Positions 18,310-27,974 of a DNA stretch of 60,470 bases are shown piece after piece. Location of the stretch: NCBI GenBank assembly GCA_937924405.1, contig CALDVW010000044.1, forward strand, positions 1 through 60,470, given 5' to 3'. The position numbers and the translations under genes are program-made. Each line of letters begins with the position of its first letter. Position 1 is the first letter of the stretch. The notes below the pieces were generated by a model. It did not search any database. It was not told where the DNA came from and was given only the letters and a program-made list of their open reading frames with translations. This DNA is from an uncultured Lysobacterales bacterium. GTDB lineage: Bacteria > Pseudomonadota > Gammaproteobacteria > Xanthomonadales > SZUA-36.

Positions 18310-19821
18310 ATGAGTCTTGCCCGGGTATTCAGTCGCGCTGGTGTGGGTGTCACTGCGCCGCTCGTGACCGTTGAAGTTCACATCGGCGGCGGGCTTCCCA
18401 GCATGTCACTGGTCGGCTTGCCCGAAACAGCCGTCAGGGAATCAAGGGGCCGGGTCAAAGCGGCGCTGCTCAATGCACGATTCAGATTCCCGGCCGGCCA
18501 CATCACGATTTCTCTTGCACCGGCAGATCTGCCAAAAGAGGGGAGCCGGTTTGATCTGCCAATCGCTCTGGGTGTGCTCGCGGCATCGGGACAACTGGAT
18601 GATTCCCGGTTCGATGAATTCGAGTTCATAGGCGAGCTTTCTCTTGGTGGGAATCTCAATCCCGTCAAGGGCGTGTTACCGGTAGCCATACAGGCGCATC
18701 AGGCTGGCAGGGGGCTGGTGGTTCCGGCTGCCAACGGGGCGGAAGCTGCTCTGGCCAGCGGAAAGCGCCAATATTGCGCCAACAACCTTCTCGATGTGGT
18801 TTCCTGGTTGCATGGCCACGAGCCTTTGCCATCCGTGACACTCACTGAAAGCAGACCACCAGAAGATCTCAAGAATCTTTCCGATGTGTACGGACAGCAG
18901 CGAGCGCGACGGGCGCTGGAAATCGCTGCCGCCGGAGGGCACAACATCCTGTTCACAGGACCACCGGGCACCGGAAAAACCATGTTGGCTTCGAGGTTAC
19001 CCGGCATTCTCCCCCCCCTGAACGAAAAAGAGGCACTGGACTCCGCAGCTGTCGCTTCCATCAGCCAGGCCGGCCTGGACATCAATCGCTGGAAAGCCAG
19101 GAGTTTCCGGGCGCCTCATCACTCAGCGAGCGGTGCTGCCCTGGTTGGAGGAGGTTCGAAACCAAGGCCAGGGGAAATATCGTTGGCGCATCATGGGGTG
19201 CTCTTCCTGGACGAACTTCCGGAATTCAACCGGAATGTCCTGGAAGTCCTGAGAGAACCAATGGAATCCGGATCCATCGTGATTTCGAGAGCCGCCCATT
19301 TCGCCGAGTTTCCCGCCAGGTTCCAATTAGTCGCTGCGATGAATCCCTGTCCGTGCGGCTTTGCTGGTGAAAAAAACGGGAAATGCATGTGCACTTCAGA
19401 ACAGGTTCAACGATACCGCAACAGAGTTTCAGGCCCATTACTGGACCGGATCGACCTGCATGTCGAGGTGGCAAGAACACAAATACTGCCTTATCGTTTC
19501 AGAGGTAAAAAGCCGGAATGCAGTGAAGCCGTTCGTCAACGGGTCATTTTTGCACGTGAAATTCAATTGGCCCGGGCAGGTTTACCGAATGCCCAACTCG
19601 AGAACGACGACGTCAGGCGTTACTGTAAACTGAATATCAGAAACCAGAAGCTTCTCGAGCAAGCCATTGAACATATGGGCCTTTCCGGCCGTGCCTGTCA
19701 ACGCATTCTCAAGGTTGCGCGCACCGTGGCAGATCTGGATTTCAAGGATAAGATCGGAAAAAGCCAACTAGCGGAAGCAATGGCCTACAGAGGAATTGAT
19801 TGCGGGAAAAATCAGGGATGA
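18310..19821 (+). CDS. comM: YifB/ComM family Mg-chelatase-like AAA+ ATPase
   Basis: ComM is a hexameric helicase that promotes branch migration during natural transformation. The 503-residue product has an N-terminal Lon-protease-like S5 fold domain (GVGVTAPLVTVEVHIGGGLP, split over its strands). The Walker A motif is TGPPGTGKTMLAS, Walker B is GVLFLDELPEF, and a Zn-binding cluster with paired cysteines follows (NPCPCGF, CMCTSEQVQRYRNR). The C-terminal Mg-chelatase lid contains GLSGRACQRILKVARTVADL. All motifs are intact. Together with pilM it is consistent with type IV pilus-based competence, which is inference. Confidence 0.95.
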   Translation: MSLARVFSRAGVGVTAPLVTVEVHIGGGLPSMSLVGLPETAVRESRGRVKAALLNARFRFPAGHITISLAPADLPKEGSRFDLPIALGVLAASGQLDDSRFDEFEFIGELSLGGNLNPVKGVLPVAIQAHQAGRGLVVPAANGAEAALASGKRQYCANNLLDVVSWLHGHEPLPSVTLTESRPPEDLKNLSDVYGQQRARRALEIAAAGGHNILFTGPPGTGKTMLASRLPGILPPLNEKEALDSAAVASISQAGLDINRWKARSFRAPHHSASGAALVGGGSKPRPGEISLAHHGVLFLDELPEFNRNVLEVLREPMESGSIVISRAAHFAEFPARFQLVAAMNPCPCGFAGEKNGKCMCTSEQVQRYRNRVSGPLLDRIDLHVEVARTQILPYRFRGKKPECSEAVRQRVIFAREIQLARAGLPNAQLENDDVRRYCKLNIRNQKLLEQAIEHMGLSGRACQRILKVARTVADLDFKDKIGKSQLAEAMAYRGIDCGKNQG

Positions 19822-19839
19822 TATGCTTTAGGTACGCCA

Positions 19840-20652
19840 ATGTCAGAAGTCCTCAAAACCATTATCGTAGACGACGAGGCTCTCGCCAGGCGGGGGCTCA
19901 GGCACCGTCTATCCGAAGTGGGCGATGTAGATATCATCGCTGAAGCCCGCAATGGACGGGAGGCCCTCGATCTCATCCGGGAGCATCATCCCGACCTGGT
20001 GTTTCTGGACATCCAGATGCCCGGTATGGACGGGTTCGATGTCCTGCGCGCGCTGCCGGCAGAAGAAATTCCCGCGATCGTATTCGTCACCGCATTCGAT
20101 GACTACGCGATCAAGGCTTTCGAAGCCAATGCCCTGGATTACGTCCTGAAGCCGATCGAAGATACACGCCTTTCAGATGCCCTTGATCGGGTCAGGGAAA
20201 ACCGTGAACAGAAGCGCGCACTGAAGCACAGGAACTCGCTATTGAAACTGGTGGGTAACATTACCGGCGCGCCGATCAGAAGCATGACGGAATTGAGCGC
20301 ACGGGGCATTGATAAATTGAAAAAGAAGGAAGCACCCAGGCTTGCCATCAAGGACGGTGGAAAAACCACCTGGATTCCGCAGGAAAAGATCGAGTGGATC
20401 GATGCAGCAGGCGATTATATGTGTGTGCATGCCGAAGGTGAAACACACATCATGCGCATGACCATGAAAAAACTGGAAGATTCACTGGACTCGGAGATAC
20501 TGCAGCGCATTCATCGCTCAACGATAGTCAATGTAAACCATGTCAAGGAAATGCAGGCCCATATCAATGGTGAGTACTTTCTTACCTTGAAAAGCGGCCA
20601 CAAAATCAAGCTCTCGCGGACCTATAAAAACAAGCTGAAACTGTTCCATTGA
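19840..20652 (+). CDS. LytTR-family response regulator
   Basis: A 270-residue two-domain regulator. The receiver domain (1-125) has the acidic pair Asp11-Asp12, the phosphorylation site Asp57 in LVFLDIQMPGMDGF, and the conserved Lys in YVLKPI. A linker of about 30 residues leads to a LytTR DNA-binding domain (about 165-268: WIDAAGDYMCVHAE, LEDSLDSEILQRIHRSTIVNV split around the strands, and LSRTYKNKLKLFH). Such AlgR/LytR-type regulators usually pair with a membrane histidine kinase of the 5TM-Lyt type, but no kinase is encoded nearby. It starts 18 bases after comM and lies upstream of the RND genes, so it may regulate them. Confidence 0.93.
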   Translation: MSEVLKTIIVDDEALARRGLRHRLSEVGDVDIIAEARNGREALDLIREHHPDLVFLDIQMPGMDGFDVLRALPAEEIPAIVFVTAFDDYAIKAFEANALDYVLKPIEDTRLSDALDRVRENREQKRALKHRNSLLKLVGNITGAPIRSMTELSARGIDKLKKKEAPRLAIKDGGKTTWIPQEKIEWIDAAGDYMCVHAEGETHIMRMTMKKLEDSLDSEILQRIHRSTIVNVNHVKEMQAHINGEYFLTLKSGHKIKLSRTYKNKLKLFH

Positions 20653-20769
20653 GGGATCTCGCTTCGTTTTATCGACAAGTCCCGTCGAGTCGTCGCAATC
20701 CATGACTTAAGGCACAACCTTTTCTGAATACTACTCGTCTAAGCTCCCAGAATGGATCGAGGAGAGAGC

Positions 20770-23700
20770 ATGGGCATTACAGAAAAGGCAGTTAAAAATC
20801 CAGCCGGCGTCGCCGTGGCTGTAGCGATCATCATTCTGTTCGGATTATTCAGTCTGCAGAAATTACCGGTCCAGCTCTTTCCCGACATCGATCTTCCCCA
20901 GCTTAATGTCCAGGCAAACTGGCGGGCAGCATCTCCCCGCGAAGTCGAATCGGAAATCCTTGAACCGATGGAAGAGGTTCTGCAGGGTCTGCCCGGCATG
21001 CGGGTCATGGAGGCGAATGCTTTTAACGGCGGTGCTTACATAAACCTGCAATTCAACCTGGAAACAGACATGCAGGCGACATTAATGGATGTCATTGGCC
21101 GCCTCAACCGGCTGCCCCCCCTACCCGCTGACGCGGACCCGCCCGTGGTGCAATTGGGCGGGCGCGGAACTGCAAATGGCGCACTGACCTTTTATTTCGT
21201 ACAAAAATTGCCGGGTACCCCGGGCCAGTTGACCGATTACGCACAGCAGGTCGAGGATATCATCAGGCCAAGAATCGAGAGCATCGAAGGCGTCGCCGGG
21301 GTCGAAATCCTGAATGGGTCACCTGAACAGCTGCAGATTGTGATCGATCCTTACCGCGCTGCCGAACTGGGCCTGCCATTGACAGATATTGCGGCCAACG
21401 CCAGCCGCAGTAACGACATTTCAGGTGGTTTCATAGATGTCGGCCGGCGCCAGTACACGCTTAGATTTGAAGGACGTTACGATCCCGACCAGCTGCGAAA
21501 CCAGGTGCTCGAATGGCGCGACGGCCGGCCTGTGCGGCTGGGCGACGTCGCAGACATCAGGGTAGACCGTGGCCTGCGGCGGAACATCGTTATACAAAAC
21601 GGCAATCCGGCGATGGGGATACGCATCGACAGGCAGAACGGCGCCAACGTACTGGCTGCACTGACCGAAGTAAAACAGGCCATGGACGAACTGCGTGAGG
21701 GAGAACTCCGGGAACTCGGCCTCGATTTGCAGCAGTCCTTTGATGCGTCGGTCTTTATCAAGCGCGCCGTTAACCTGGTCACCAGCAACCTGTTGATTGG
21801 GATTCTCCTGGCCGTGGCCGTGCTCTGGTGGTTCCTCAGGGACACCCGGGGCACGCTGCTGATCGCAACCGCGATTCCGGTTTCATTGCTGACCACATTT
21901 ATCGTTCTTCAGTTAACCGGCAGATCACTTAATGTCATTTCACTGGCTGGCCTCGCTTTTGCTGTCGGCATGGTGCTGGATGCTGCCATTGTAGTCAGTG
22001 AAAATATCGTCAGGCTGCGCGAACAGGGTGAATCACCGGGTAAGGCCGCCCTGCGCGGCGCCGGGCAGGTACAGGGCGCGCTGTTGGCATCCACCGCCAC
22101 CACCGTGGCCATCTTTTTACCTGTTCTGTTTCTCCAGGATGTCGAAGGACAACTTTTCGCCGACCTGGCCCTGACCATCGCCATTGCCGTCTGCGCCTCG
22201 CTGGTGGTGGCGCTGAGCCTGCTGCCCGCATTGGGTGGCAGCTGGCTGACCCACAAGCAGAAGACGCACAAACATCATCAACTCTGGCCGAAGCTGGCCA
22301 GGCTGATAATGAAGGCCAGCGCCACCCATTGGCGACGCGCCGGGATCATCATCAAACTGGTGGCCCTCCCGCTCCTGATTACCTGGTTACTGTTTCCGCA
22401 ACTCGATTATCTGCCTCCGGTAAAAAGGGACGCAGTCGATGCATTTTTGCAAACACCGCCCGGCGCAACCTGGGAAATGAAGGAAAAGGAAATCGTAAGC
22501 ACCCTGGTAGAGCGGCTTGAACCCTACATGAACGGCGACAAGCAACCCGCGCTGAAAAACTACTATATCTGGATGTTCTCGGGTGGCGGAACCATTGGCG
22601 CACGGGTACAGGACCAGTCCAGGGTCAAGGAACTGGAAACCATCATGCGGGAAGAAATTCTGGTGGGCATCCCCGATTTCAGAGGTTTCGCCGCCCAGGG
22701 AAATCTGTTCGGCGGTTTTGGCGGCGGGCGCGATATAGCGGTTCACATGCAATCGGCTGATGAGGCAGGCCTGGTCGCCGCTGCCGGTGTCGGACAGCAA
22801 AAATTGATGGATAATTTCCCGGGCGCCAATGTACAGGCATTTCCACCGCCGGAGCTGGCTGAACCAGAGTTACGTATTTATCCGGATGACGTGCGCATAT
22901 CCGAAGTCGGCTGGAATCGCAATGCCGTTGCATCGGTGATCCGCACACTCGGAAACGGCTTATGGCTGGGTGAATATTTCAACGGTGAAGATCGTATGGA
23001 CATCATCCTCAAGACCGGTGGCTGGGACACACCCGAACAACTTGCTGCAACACCCGTCATGACCCCGGCGGGTGAAGTGGTGCCGCTGGGCGAACTGGTC
23101 GAGGTCGAACGCACAACGGGCCCCGGACAGATCAGAAGGGTAAACGGACGCCGTACCGTCTCATTGAGCGTGAGCCCGCCTGAAAACGTATCGCTCGAAA
23201 CCGCAGTGAAACAAATCAATGACCAGGTTGAGCCATTGCTCAGATCCGCATTACCTGAAGACGGCACCATCATTTACGGCGGCAGCGCGGACCGGCTCAG
23301 TGAGGCCATCGACACCATGAGCACAAATTTCCTGATCGCGCTGCTGATTCTGTTTCTGCTGATGGCCGGCCTGTTCCGTTCCATCAAAGACAGTGCAATT
23401 GTTACCCTGACCATTCCCCTCGCCGGGGTTGGAGGGATTATTTCCCTGCAGATCCTCAACCTGTTCACTTTTCAGCCAATGGACCTGCTCACCATGATCG
23501 GCTTCATCATTCTGCTGGGCCTGGTGGTGAACAATGCGATTCTGCTGGTGGACCAGACGCGCCGCGCAGAGCGTGAAGGGCTGAGCCGGAACGAAGCCGT
23601 TGAAAAAGCACTGAGTGTGCGCTTGCGGCCGATCTTCATGAGCACCTTCACGACCATTTTCGGCATGTTACCGCTGGTGCTCATGCCGGGCGAAGGCAGT

Positions 23701-23856
23701 GTCATATACCGCGGCCTGGCGACCACCATTGTCGGTGGGATGACCTGCAGCCTGTTCTTCACACTCCTCATGTTACCCAGCCTGCTCCGGATTGGCGCCA
23801 CCAGGAATGCAGCCAACGAAAGCATTCGCAGACCGTCACTGGAACCCGTGGCCTGA
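20770..23856 (+). CDS. RND efflux pump inner-membrane permease (HAE-1 like)
   Basis: A 1028-residue proton-driven exporter of the AcrB/MexB superfamily. It has the N-terminal transmembrane helix (AVAVAIIILFGLFSLQKLPVQLFPDI, broken by the family's conserved LP.Q.FP motif), two large periplasmic loops, and twelve predicted membrane segments. In TM4, GMVLDAAIVVSENIV keeps the first Asp of the AcrB Asp-Asp pair but has Ala for the second. In TM10 the AcrB Lys940 position is Asn (VNNAILLVDQ), as in a large subgroup of HAE-1 pumps. ATG 20770 is preferred to ATG 20752 because GAGGAGAG lies directly upstream. The adaptor follows; no outer-membrane TolC gene is present. Confidence 0.93.
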   Translation: MGITEKAVKNPAGVAVAVAIIILFGLFSLQKLPVQLFPDIDLPQLNVQANWRAASPREVESEILEPMEEVLQGLPGMRVMEANAFNGGAYINLQFNLETDMQATLMDVIGRLNRLPPLPADADPPVVQLGGRGTANGALTFYFVQKLPGTPGQLTDYAQQVEDIIRPRIESIEGVAGVEILNGSPEQLQIVIDPYRAAELGLPLTDIAANASRSNDISGGFIDVGRRQYTLRFEGRYDPDQLRNQVLEWRDGRPVRLGDVADIRVDRGLRRNIVIQNGNPAMGIRIDRQNGANVLAALTEVKQAMDELREGELRELGLDLQQSFDASVFIKRAVNLVTSNLLIGILLAVAVLWWFLRDTRGTLLIATAIPVSLLTTFIVLQLTGRSLNVISLAGLAFAVGMVLDAAIVVSENIVRLREQGESPGKAALRGAGQVQGALLASTATTVAIFLPVLFLQDVEGQLFADLALTIAIAVCASLVVALSLLPALGGSWLTHKQKTHKHHQLWPKLARLIMKASATHWRRAGIIIKLVALPLLITWLLFPQLDYLPPVKRDAVDAFLQTPPGATWEMKEKEIVSTLVERLEPYMNGDKQPALKNYYIWMFSGGGTIGARVQDQSRVKELETIMREEILVGIPDFRGFAAQGNLFGGFGGGRDIAVHMQSADEAGLVAAAGVGQQKLMDNFPGANVQAFPPPELAEPELRIYPDDVRISEVGWNRNAVASVIRTLGNGLWLGEYFNGEDRMDIILKTGGWDTPEQLAATPVMTPAGEVVPLGELVEVERTTGPGQIRRVNGRRTVSLSVSPPENVSLETAVKQINDQVEPLLRSALPEDGTIIYGGSADRLSEAIDTMSTNFLIALLILFLLMAGLFRSIKDSAIVTLTIPLAGVGGIISLQILNLFTFQPMDLLTMIGFIILLGLVVNNAILLVDQTRRAEREGLSRNEAVEKALSVRLRPIFMSTFTTIFGMLPLVLMPGEGSVIYRGLATTIVGGMTCSLFFTLLMLPSLLRIGATRNAANESIRRPSLEPVA

Positions 23857-23870
23857 AAGAGGTACTCAAA

Positions 23871-24917
23871 ATGAAACGACACCTGAAAATTTCAATGATC
23901 ACCGTCATGGTGCTACTGCCATTGTCCGGTTGGTCGCAATCTCCTCCTCCTTCACCGGTCGCGGTGGACGAGGCCAAGCTGGACACCTTTTCCGCCTCGC
24001 TTTGGGTATCCGGAACGGTAATCAGCCGAAACGATGCCGATATCGGTGCTGAAACCGACGGGCGTATTACCTGGGTTGCCGAGGTCGGGGAGCGCTTTGA
24101 GCAGGGCGACCCCATCGCGACCATCGACGACACCGACCTGGGACTGGAACTCGAAGATAACCGGGCCATGCTGCAAAGTCTGCGGGCACGCGAACGCTAC
24201 CAGAGAAACAACATGGAGCGCTTCAAACAGCTGGCCATGAGTAATAGCTCGTCGGAGAACCAACTCGATGAGGCCAGGTCGGCGCTCGACATGACGGTTC
24301 AGGATATCCGGAGAGCGGAAATCGCTGTCGCCCAGACCACCCGGCGCATCGACCAGACCCGGGTACTCGCTCCTTTTCCGGGGGTGATCGTTGAGAGGCA
24401 GGTGCAGGTTGGTGAATTCGTCAGCCGTGGTTCCCTGGTCGCGAGACTGGTAGACACCGAAAACCGCGAGATCCGGGCGCAAGCCCCCCTAAGCGTTGCC
24501 AGCCATGTCCGGGAAGGGCTGGAAGTGTCGGTAAAACATGAGGGTCGTGCCTCCCTCAGCCCGGTGAGGCGGGTGATTCCCGTTGGCGATGAGCGGTCCA
24601 GGATGTTCGAAGTCCGGGTCGCGGCCAATGATCCTGCATGGGTTATCGGCAGCCCCGTTCGAATCGCCCTGCCAAATAGCGATCCCAGGGAGCTGGTAGC
24701 TGTGCCTCGCGATGCACTGGTGCTCAGGGGCAGCGAAATGTACGTGCTCCGTGTCACCACTGAAAATATCGTAGAAAAAGTCAATGTGGATACCGGCATT
24801 GGGCTTGGAAGCCTGGTGGAAGTCATCGGAGATGTCAGCGGCGGTGACCGCCTGGTTACACGCGGCGCCGAGCGGCTGCAATCCGGTCAGGAGGTAGTCA
24901 TCCCGGAGGGTTCATAG
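23871..24917 (+). CDS. RND efflux periplasmic adaptor (membrane fusion protein)
   Basis: A 348-residue HlyD/AcrA-type adaptor that bridges the RND permease to an outer-membrane channel. It has an N-terminal signal sequence (about 1-24, ending GWSQS), a biotinyl-lipoyl half (GRITWVAEVGERFEQGDPIA, read in two strands), a short alpha-helical hairpin (about 95-155), the second lipoyl half (VLAPFPGVIVERQVQVGEFV), then beta-barrel and membrane-proximal domains. No lipobox Cys is visible. It lies 14 bases after the permease with an AGAGGT ribosome binding site. The order permease then adaptor is the reverse of acrAB. A strong terminator follows. Confidence 0.92.
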   Translation: MKRHLKISMITVMVLLPLSGWSQSPPPSPVAVDEAKLDTFSASLWVSGTVISRNDADIGAETDGRITWVAEVGERFEQGDPIATIDDTDLGLELEDNRAMLQSLRARERYQRNNMERFKQLAMSNSSSENQLDEARSALDMTVQDIRRAEIAVAQTTRRIDQTRVLAPFPGVIVERQVQVGEFVSRGSLVARLVDTENREIRAQAPLSVASHVREGLEVSVKHEGRASLSPVRRVIPVGDERSRMFEVRVAANDPAWVIGSPVRIALPNSDPRELVAVPRDALVLRGSEMYVLRVTTENIVEKVNVDTGIGLGSLVEVIGDVSGGDRLVTRGAERLQSGQEVVIPEGS

Positions 24918-24982
24918 AATTCAGGATCGGATTCGTCAACTTCTCCCTGATCATCGTCTGACAGCGAATCTGAATCTGAATG

Positions 24983-25016
24983 CGGCCCGGCAGCCCCCTC
25001 TGCCGGGCCGTTTTTT
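24983..25016 (+). terminator. Rho-independent terminator after the RND operon
   Basis: A perfect 11-bp stem, CGGCCCGGCAG (24983-24993) with CTGCCGGGCCG (25000-25010), loop of six, is followed by six T (25011-25016). The T tract overlaps the stop codon of the convergent metallo-hydrolase gene (25015-25017). Confidence 0.93.
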
Positions 25017-25971
25017 ATTTATTGCGGCCGTGATCCAGCCAGAATTCAATGCCCTGGGTATTGAGCACAACATCGTTGCCGAAGATATCGCGCAAGCGGG
25101 TATCCGAGCAGCCGACGCCATGATTCCTGGCACGCCCGGTCAACCAGTCCATCATCTCTGTCTGAATCTTTTCTTCACGATTTTTATCCGCGTCGAACCG
25201 GCTGCCGAGATCCGCGAACTGCTGCACCGACAGTTTCATATCGGCTGCCAGGCGTCTGACGTCCTGCACCCGGCCGAAGTGAGTCAGGTACATGTTATCG
25301 GGATCTTTTTCCATCATCCGTTCCATGGAAGCAATCAGGGCTGGCGGGTCAAACTGGATAGGGGTTGTCGTAGGAAAAATGAAAGGGCCATTTTCAGTGT
25401 CCAGTTCACGATATGAAATCCCGAATGTATCTCCTGTGAACCAACCCCTGCTCTGTTCATCCCAGATGCAAAAATGATGTCGGGCATGACCTGGCGTATC
25501 AATGAACTCCAGTCGCCGCTGGCCCAGCTGGAGACTGTCGCCGTCCTGCATGACGATCACGCGCTCGCCGGCTACCGGGATCAAAGTTCCATACATTCGA
25601 TCGAACTGTACGTCTCCATAAACCGCCCGGGCGCTTGCCTCCAGCCTTGATGGATCAATCAGGTGCCGGGCGCCGCGGGGGTGGGCAACCAGCGTTGCGT
25701 TGGGCATCAATTGCATCAATTTGCCTGCCCCGCCCGCATGATCCAGGTGGACATGGGTGACGATTACATGACTCACCTCCTGTGGGGATCTGCCGCGGCT
25801 CGCAATCACCTGCAGAATCCGATCCGCACTGTCATTGTTTCCCGCTTCGACAACCGCAAGCGTCGATTCTGTCTCCAGCAAATAGCAAGCCGCCATCTGC
25901 GGACGCACCATGCCGCTGTCAATGGCCGTGATACCCCCTTCGTACTCAAGAGCCGTGATACATTCAGCCAT
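25015..25971 (-). CDS. Metallo-beta-lactamase fold hydrolase
   Basis: A 318-residue cytosolic MBL-fold protein. It carries the metal-binding signature THVHLDHAGG, further ligands in LVAHPRG and IDTPGHARHHFC, an Asp in WFTGDTFGISY, and a late His in YLTHFGRV. The arrangement resembles glyoxalase II-like and related thioester or lactone hydrolases, but the substrate cannot be assigned. ATG 25971 has GGAGCGAAC directly upstream and gives MAECITALEYEGG; the frame is open another 27 codons, but that would run into the tamA leader. Divergent from tamA; its 3' end abuts the RND terminator. Confidence 0.9.
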   Translation of the reverse strand: MAECITALEYEGGITAIDSGMVRPQMAACYLLETESTLAVVEAGNNDSADRILQVIASRGRSPQEVSHVIVTHVHLDHAGGAGKLMQLMPNATLVAHPRGARHLIDPSRLEASARAVYGDVQFDRMYGTLIPVAGERVIVMQDGDSLQLGQRRLEFIDTPGHARHHFCIWDEQSRGWFTGDTFGISYRELDTENGPFIFPTTTPIQFDPPALIASMERMMEKDPDNMYLTHFGRVQDVRRLAADMKLSVQQFADLGSRFDADKNREEKIQTEMMDWLTGRARNHGVGCSDTRLRDIFGNDVVLNTQGIEFWLDHGRNK

Positions 25972-26039
25972 GTTCGCTCCGAAATTAACCAGCGATTGAA
26001 AAGTATTTACATTCTCTGCTGATCGGGCAGGATAAGGCA

Positions 26040-27974
26040 ATGGCAATTTCAACTTTCCACGGCGTAATCCAGTGGTCCTTCCTGTGCGCTTGTTTGCTAA
26101 CCGGATTGCTGTTCAGCGGTCCGGCCCGTGGGGATCAGTTGAATATCCTGATCAAAGGCGTGGAAGAGCCGCTGCTCTCCAACATCCGGGCCCGTACAAG
26201 CTCATTTCGTGTTTCCGGCAACACCCGGCTATCGCGCAGGCGACTGACGCGATTCCGCGCGGATGCAGAACGGCGCGCTGGCAGCGCTTTGCGGCCTTTC
26301 GGCTATTATCACGCGGTGGTCACCAGTGAATTGCGCACCATTGCCGATGGAAGCTGGGAGCTAACGCTCCACGTGGACAAAGGGCCGGCGGTGATTGTCT
26401 CTGGCGTCCGCGTTGACTTGCTGGGACCGGGAAAAGCCGACCCGGGGTTACAGAAATGGAAAGCAGAATGGCCACTGACTGAAGGCAGCATTCTCGACCA
26501 GGCGATCTGGGAGGAACAGAAATTAGCCGGTCTGGATCTGGCCCACGCCCATGGTTTCCTCAGCGCGGAGTTCAGTGAACAGCTAATTAAACTGGATCTG
26601 GAGCAAAACCGGGCCAGCCTGGCACTGCTTCTGGAAACCGGGGAGCAAGCCGTGATGGGATCCATCGTGTTCAACCAGGATGTAGTGCAGCCGGGCGTGC
26701 TGGAAAACCTGCCGAGATTCAATGCAGGCCAGCCTTACGACGAATGGTTGATGGAACAGTTTCGACTGGATCTCTGGAGAACCGGATTCTTCAATAACAT
26801 AGAAGTGCTTGAAGAGCGCAAACTTGATGAAAGCCCACCCGTGGTCAACCTGGTCGTCAACCTGGAACCCCGAAATCCGAATACCTACCAGGGCAGCCTG
26901 GGCTTCGGCAGTGATACCGGAGTCCGGGTTCAGGCCATGTGGAACCGTCATGTGCTGTCCAGGAGAGGTGACAGCCTGGATGTCGGCTTTGGCTGGCGGC
27001 AAAGAGACAACGAATTCAATTTCCGAACCTTTTACCGCTACCCGAGAAAAGTATCAGCCAGGCAATACTGGGCTGTCGAATTACTGTACAAAACTGAAGA
27101 CGAGAAATTTACCGTAAGCCCGGTCGGTGATTCTGAACAACGGACCACCATCGCCCGCGGCTCGGTAGACGACTACAGTATCAAGCCCGGCTGGATCAAA
27201 ATCCGCGGCTTGAAACAGGGTTATCAGCAGATTTTCGAACACTGGTACCTGCAATACCTGAATGAGCGTTCGAGATACAGTCCGGTTGATGAGGTACCTC
27301 CGGAAATTGCCGGTTGGTCACTCTCGAGTGTTGAACAGGACTACATCGACAACACCAGCGAAACGACCTCCGTCGGAGTAAGCTGGGATTGGCCCGTCGT
27401 GCGAGGTCATGGTTTTGAAACATTTGGTCACAGACACCGCGCCTGGCTTTTCACGTCAAATACCGCCTGGGGTTCGGACCTGGACTTCAGCCAGGCTTAC
27501 CTGTCATCCAGGTGGAATACCATCTGGAAAAACCGCTGGAAGTTGCTGCTACGAGGTGAAGTCGGTTATTCCGATGCGCACATCCAGGAAAGGCTGGTTG
27601 AGGTCGGCGACGAACTGGTCTCGATCTCCCTTACTGAGCTCCCTTCTGCTTACCGCTTCAAAGCGGGCGGCAGTCAGAGCGTCCGCGGCTACGGTTTTGA
27701 GACCCTCAGTGATAACAGCATTGGCTCGAACAACATCATTACGGCCAGTGCTGAGCTGGAGATGCTGTTCAGGAAGAATTGGTCAGTGGCGCTGTTCTTC
27801 GATGTAGGTAACGCCTTTAACGACTGGGGACAGATCGATCTGAAAAAAGGCGCGGGCGTTGGAATCCGCTGGTATTCAATTGCCGGTGCAATTCGGCTCG
27901 ACATAGCCCAGGCTCTGGACGAACCTGGAAACCCCTGGCGCCTTCACTTCACCATAGGGTCACCGCTGTTATGA
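26040..27974 (+). CDS. tamA: Outer-membrane translocation and assembly module protein TamA
   Basis: TamA is an Omp85-family outer-membrane protein that works with TamB in autotransporter assembly and phospholipid traffic to the outer membrane. The 644-residue product has a signal peptide (about 1-31, PARG/D), three POTRA domains (about 35-280, including GYYHAVVTSEL and TGFFNNIEV), and a C-terminal 16-strand barrel with the lid-lock motif GGSQSVRGYGFE and a terminal aromatic-rich strand ending LHFTIGSPLL. ATG 26040 follows AAGGCA. The stop overlaps the tamB ATG (ATGA), the usual coupled pair. Confidence 0.95.
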   Translation: MAISTFHGVIQWSFLCACLLTGLLFSGPARGDQLNILIKGVEEPLLSNIRARTSSFRVSGNTRLSRRRLTRFRADAERRAGSALRPFGYYHAVVTSELRTIADGSWELTLHVDKGPAVIVSGVRVDLLGPGKADPGLQKWKAEWPLTEGSILDQAIWEEQKLAGLDLAHAHGFLSAEFSEQLIKLDLEQNRASLALLLETGEQAVMGSIVFNQDVVQPGVLENLPRFNAGQPYDEWLMEQFRLDLWRTGFFNNIEVLEERKLDESPPVVNLVVNLEPRNPNTYQGSLGFGSDTGVRVQAMWNRHVLSRRGDSLDVGFGWRQRDNEFNFRTFYRYPRKVSARQYWAVELLYKTEDEKFTVSPVGDSEQRTTIARGSVDDYSIKPGWIKIRGLKQGYQQIFEHWYLQYLNERSRYSPVDEVPPEIAGWSLSSVEQDYIDNTSETTSVGVSWDWPVVRGHGFETFGHRHRAWLFTSNTAWGSDLDFSQAYLSSRWNTIWKNRWKLLLRGEVGYSDAHIQERLVEVGDELVSISLTELPSAYRFKAGGSQSVRGYGFETLSDNSIGSNNIITASAELEMLFRKNWSVALFFDVGNAFNDWGQIDLKKGAGVGIRWYSIAGAIRLDIAQALDEPGNPWRLHFTIGSPLL

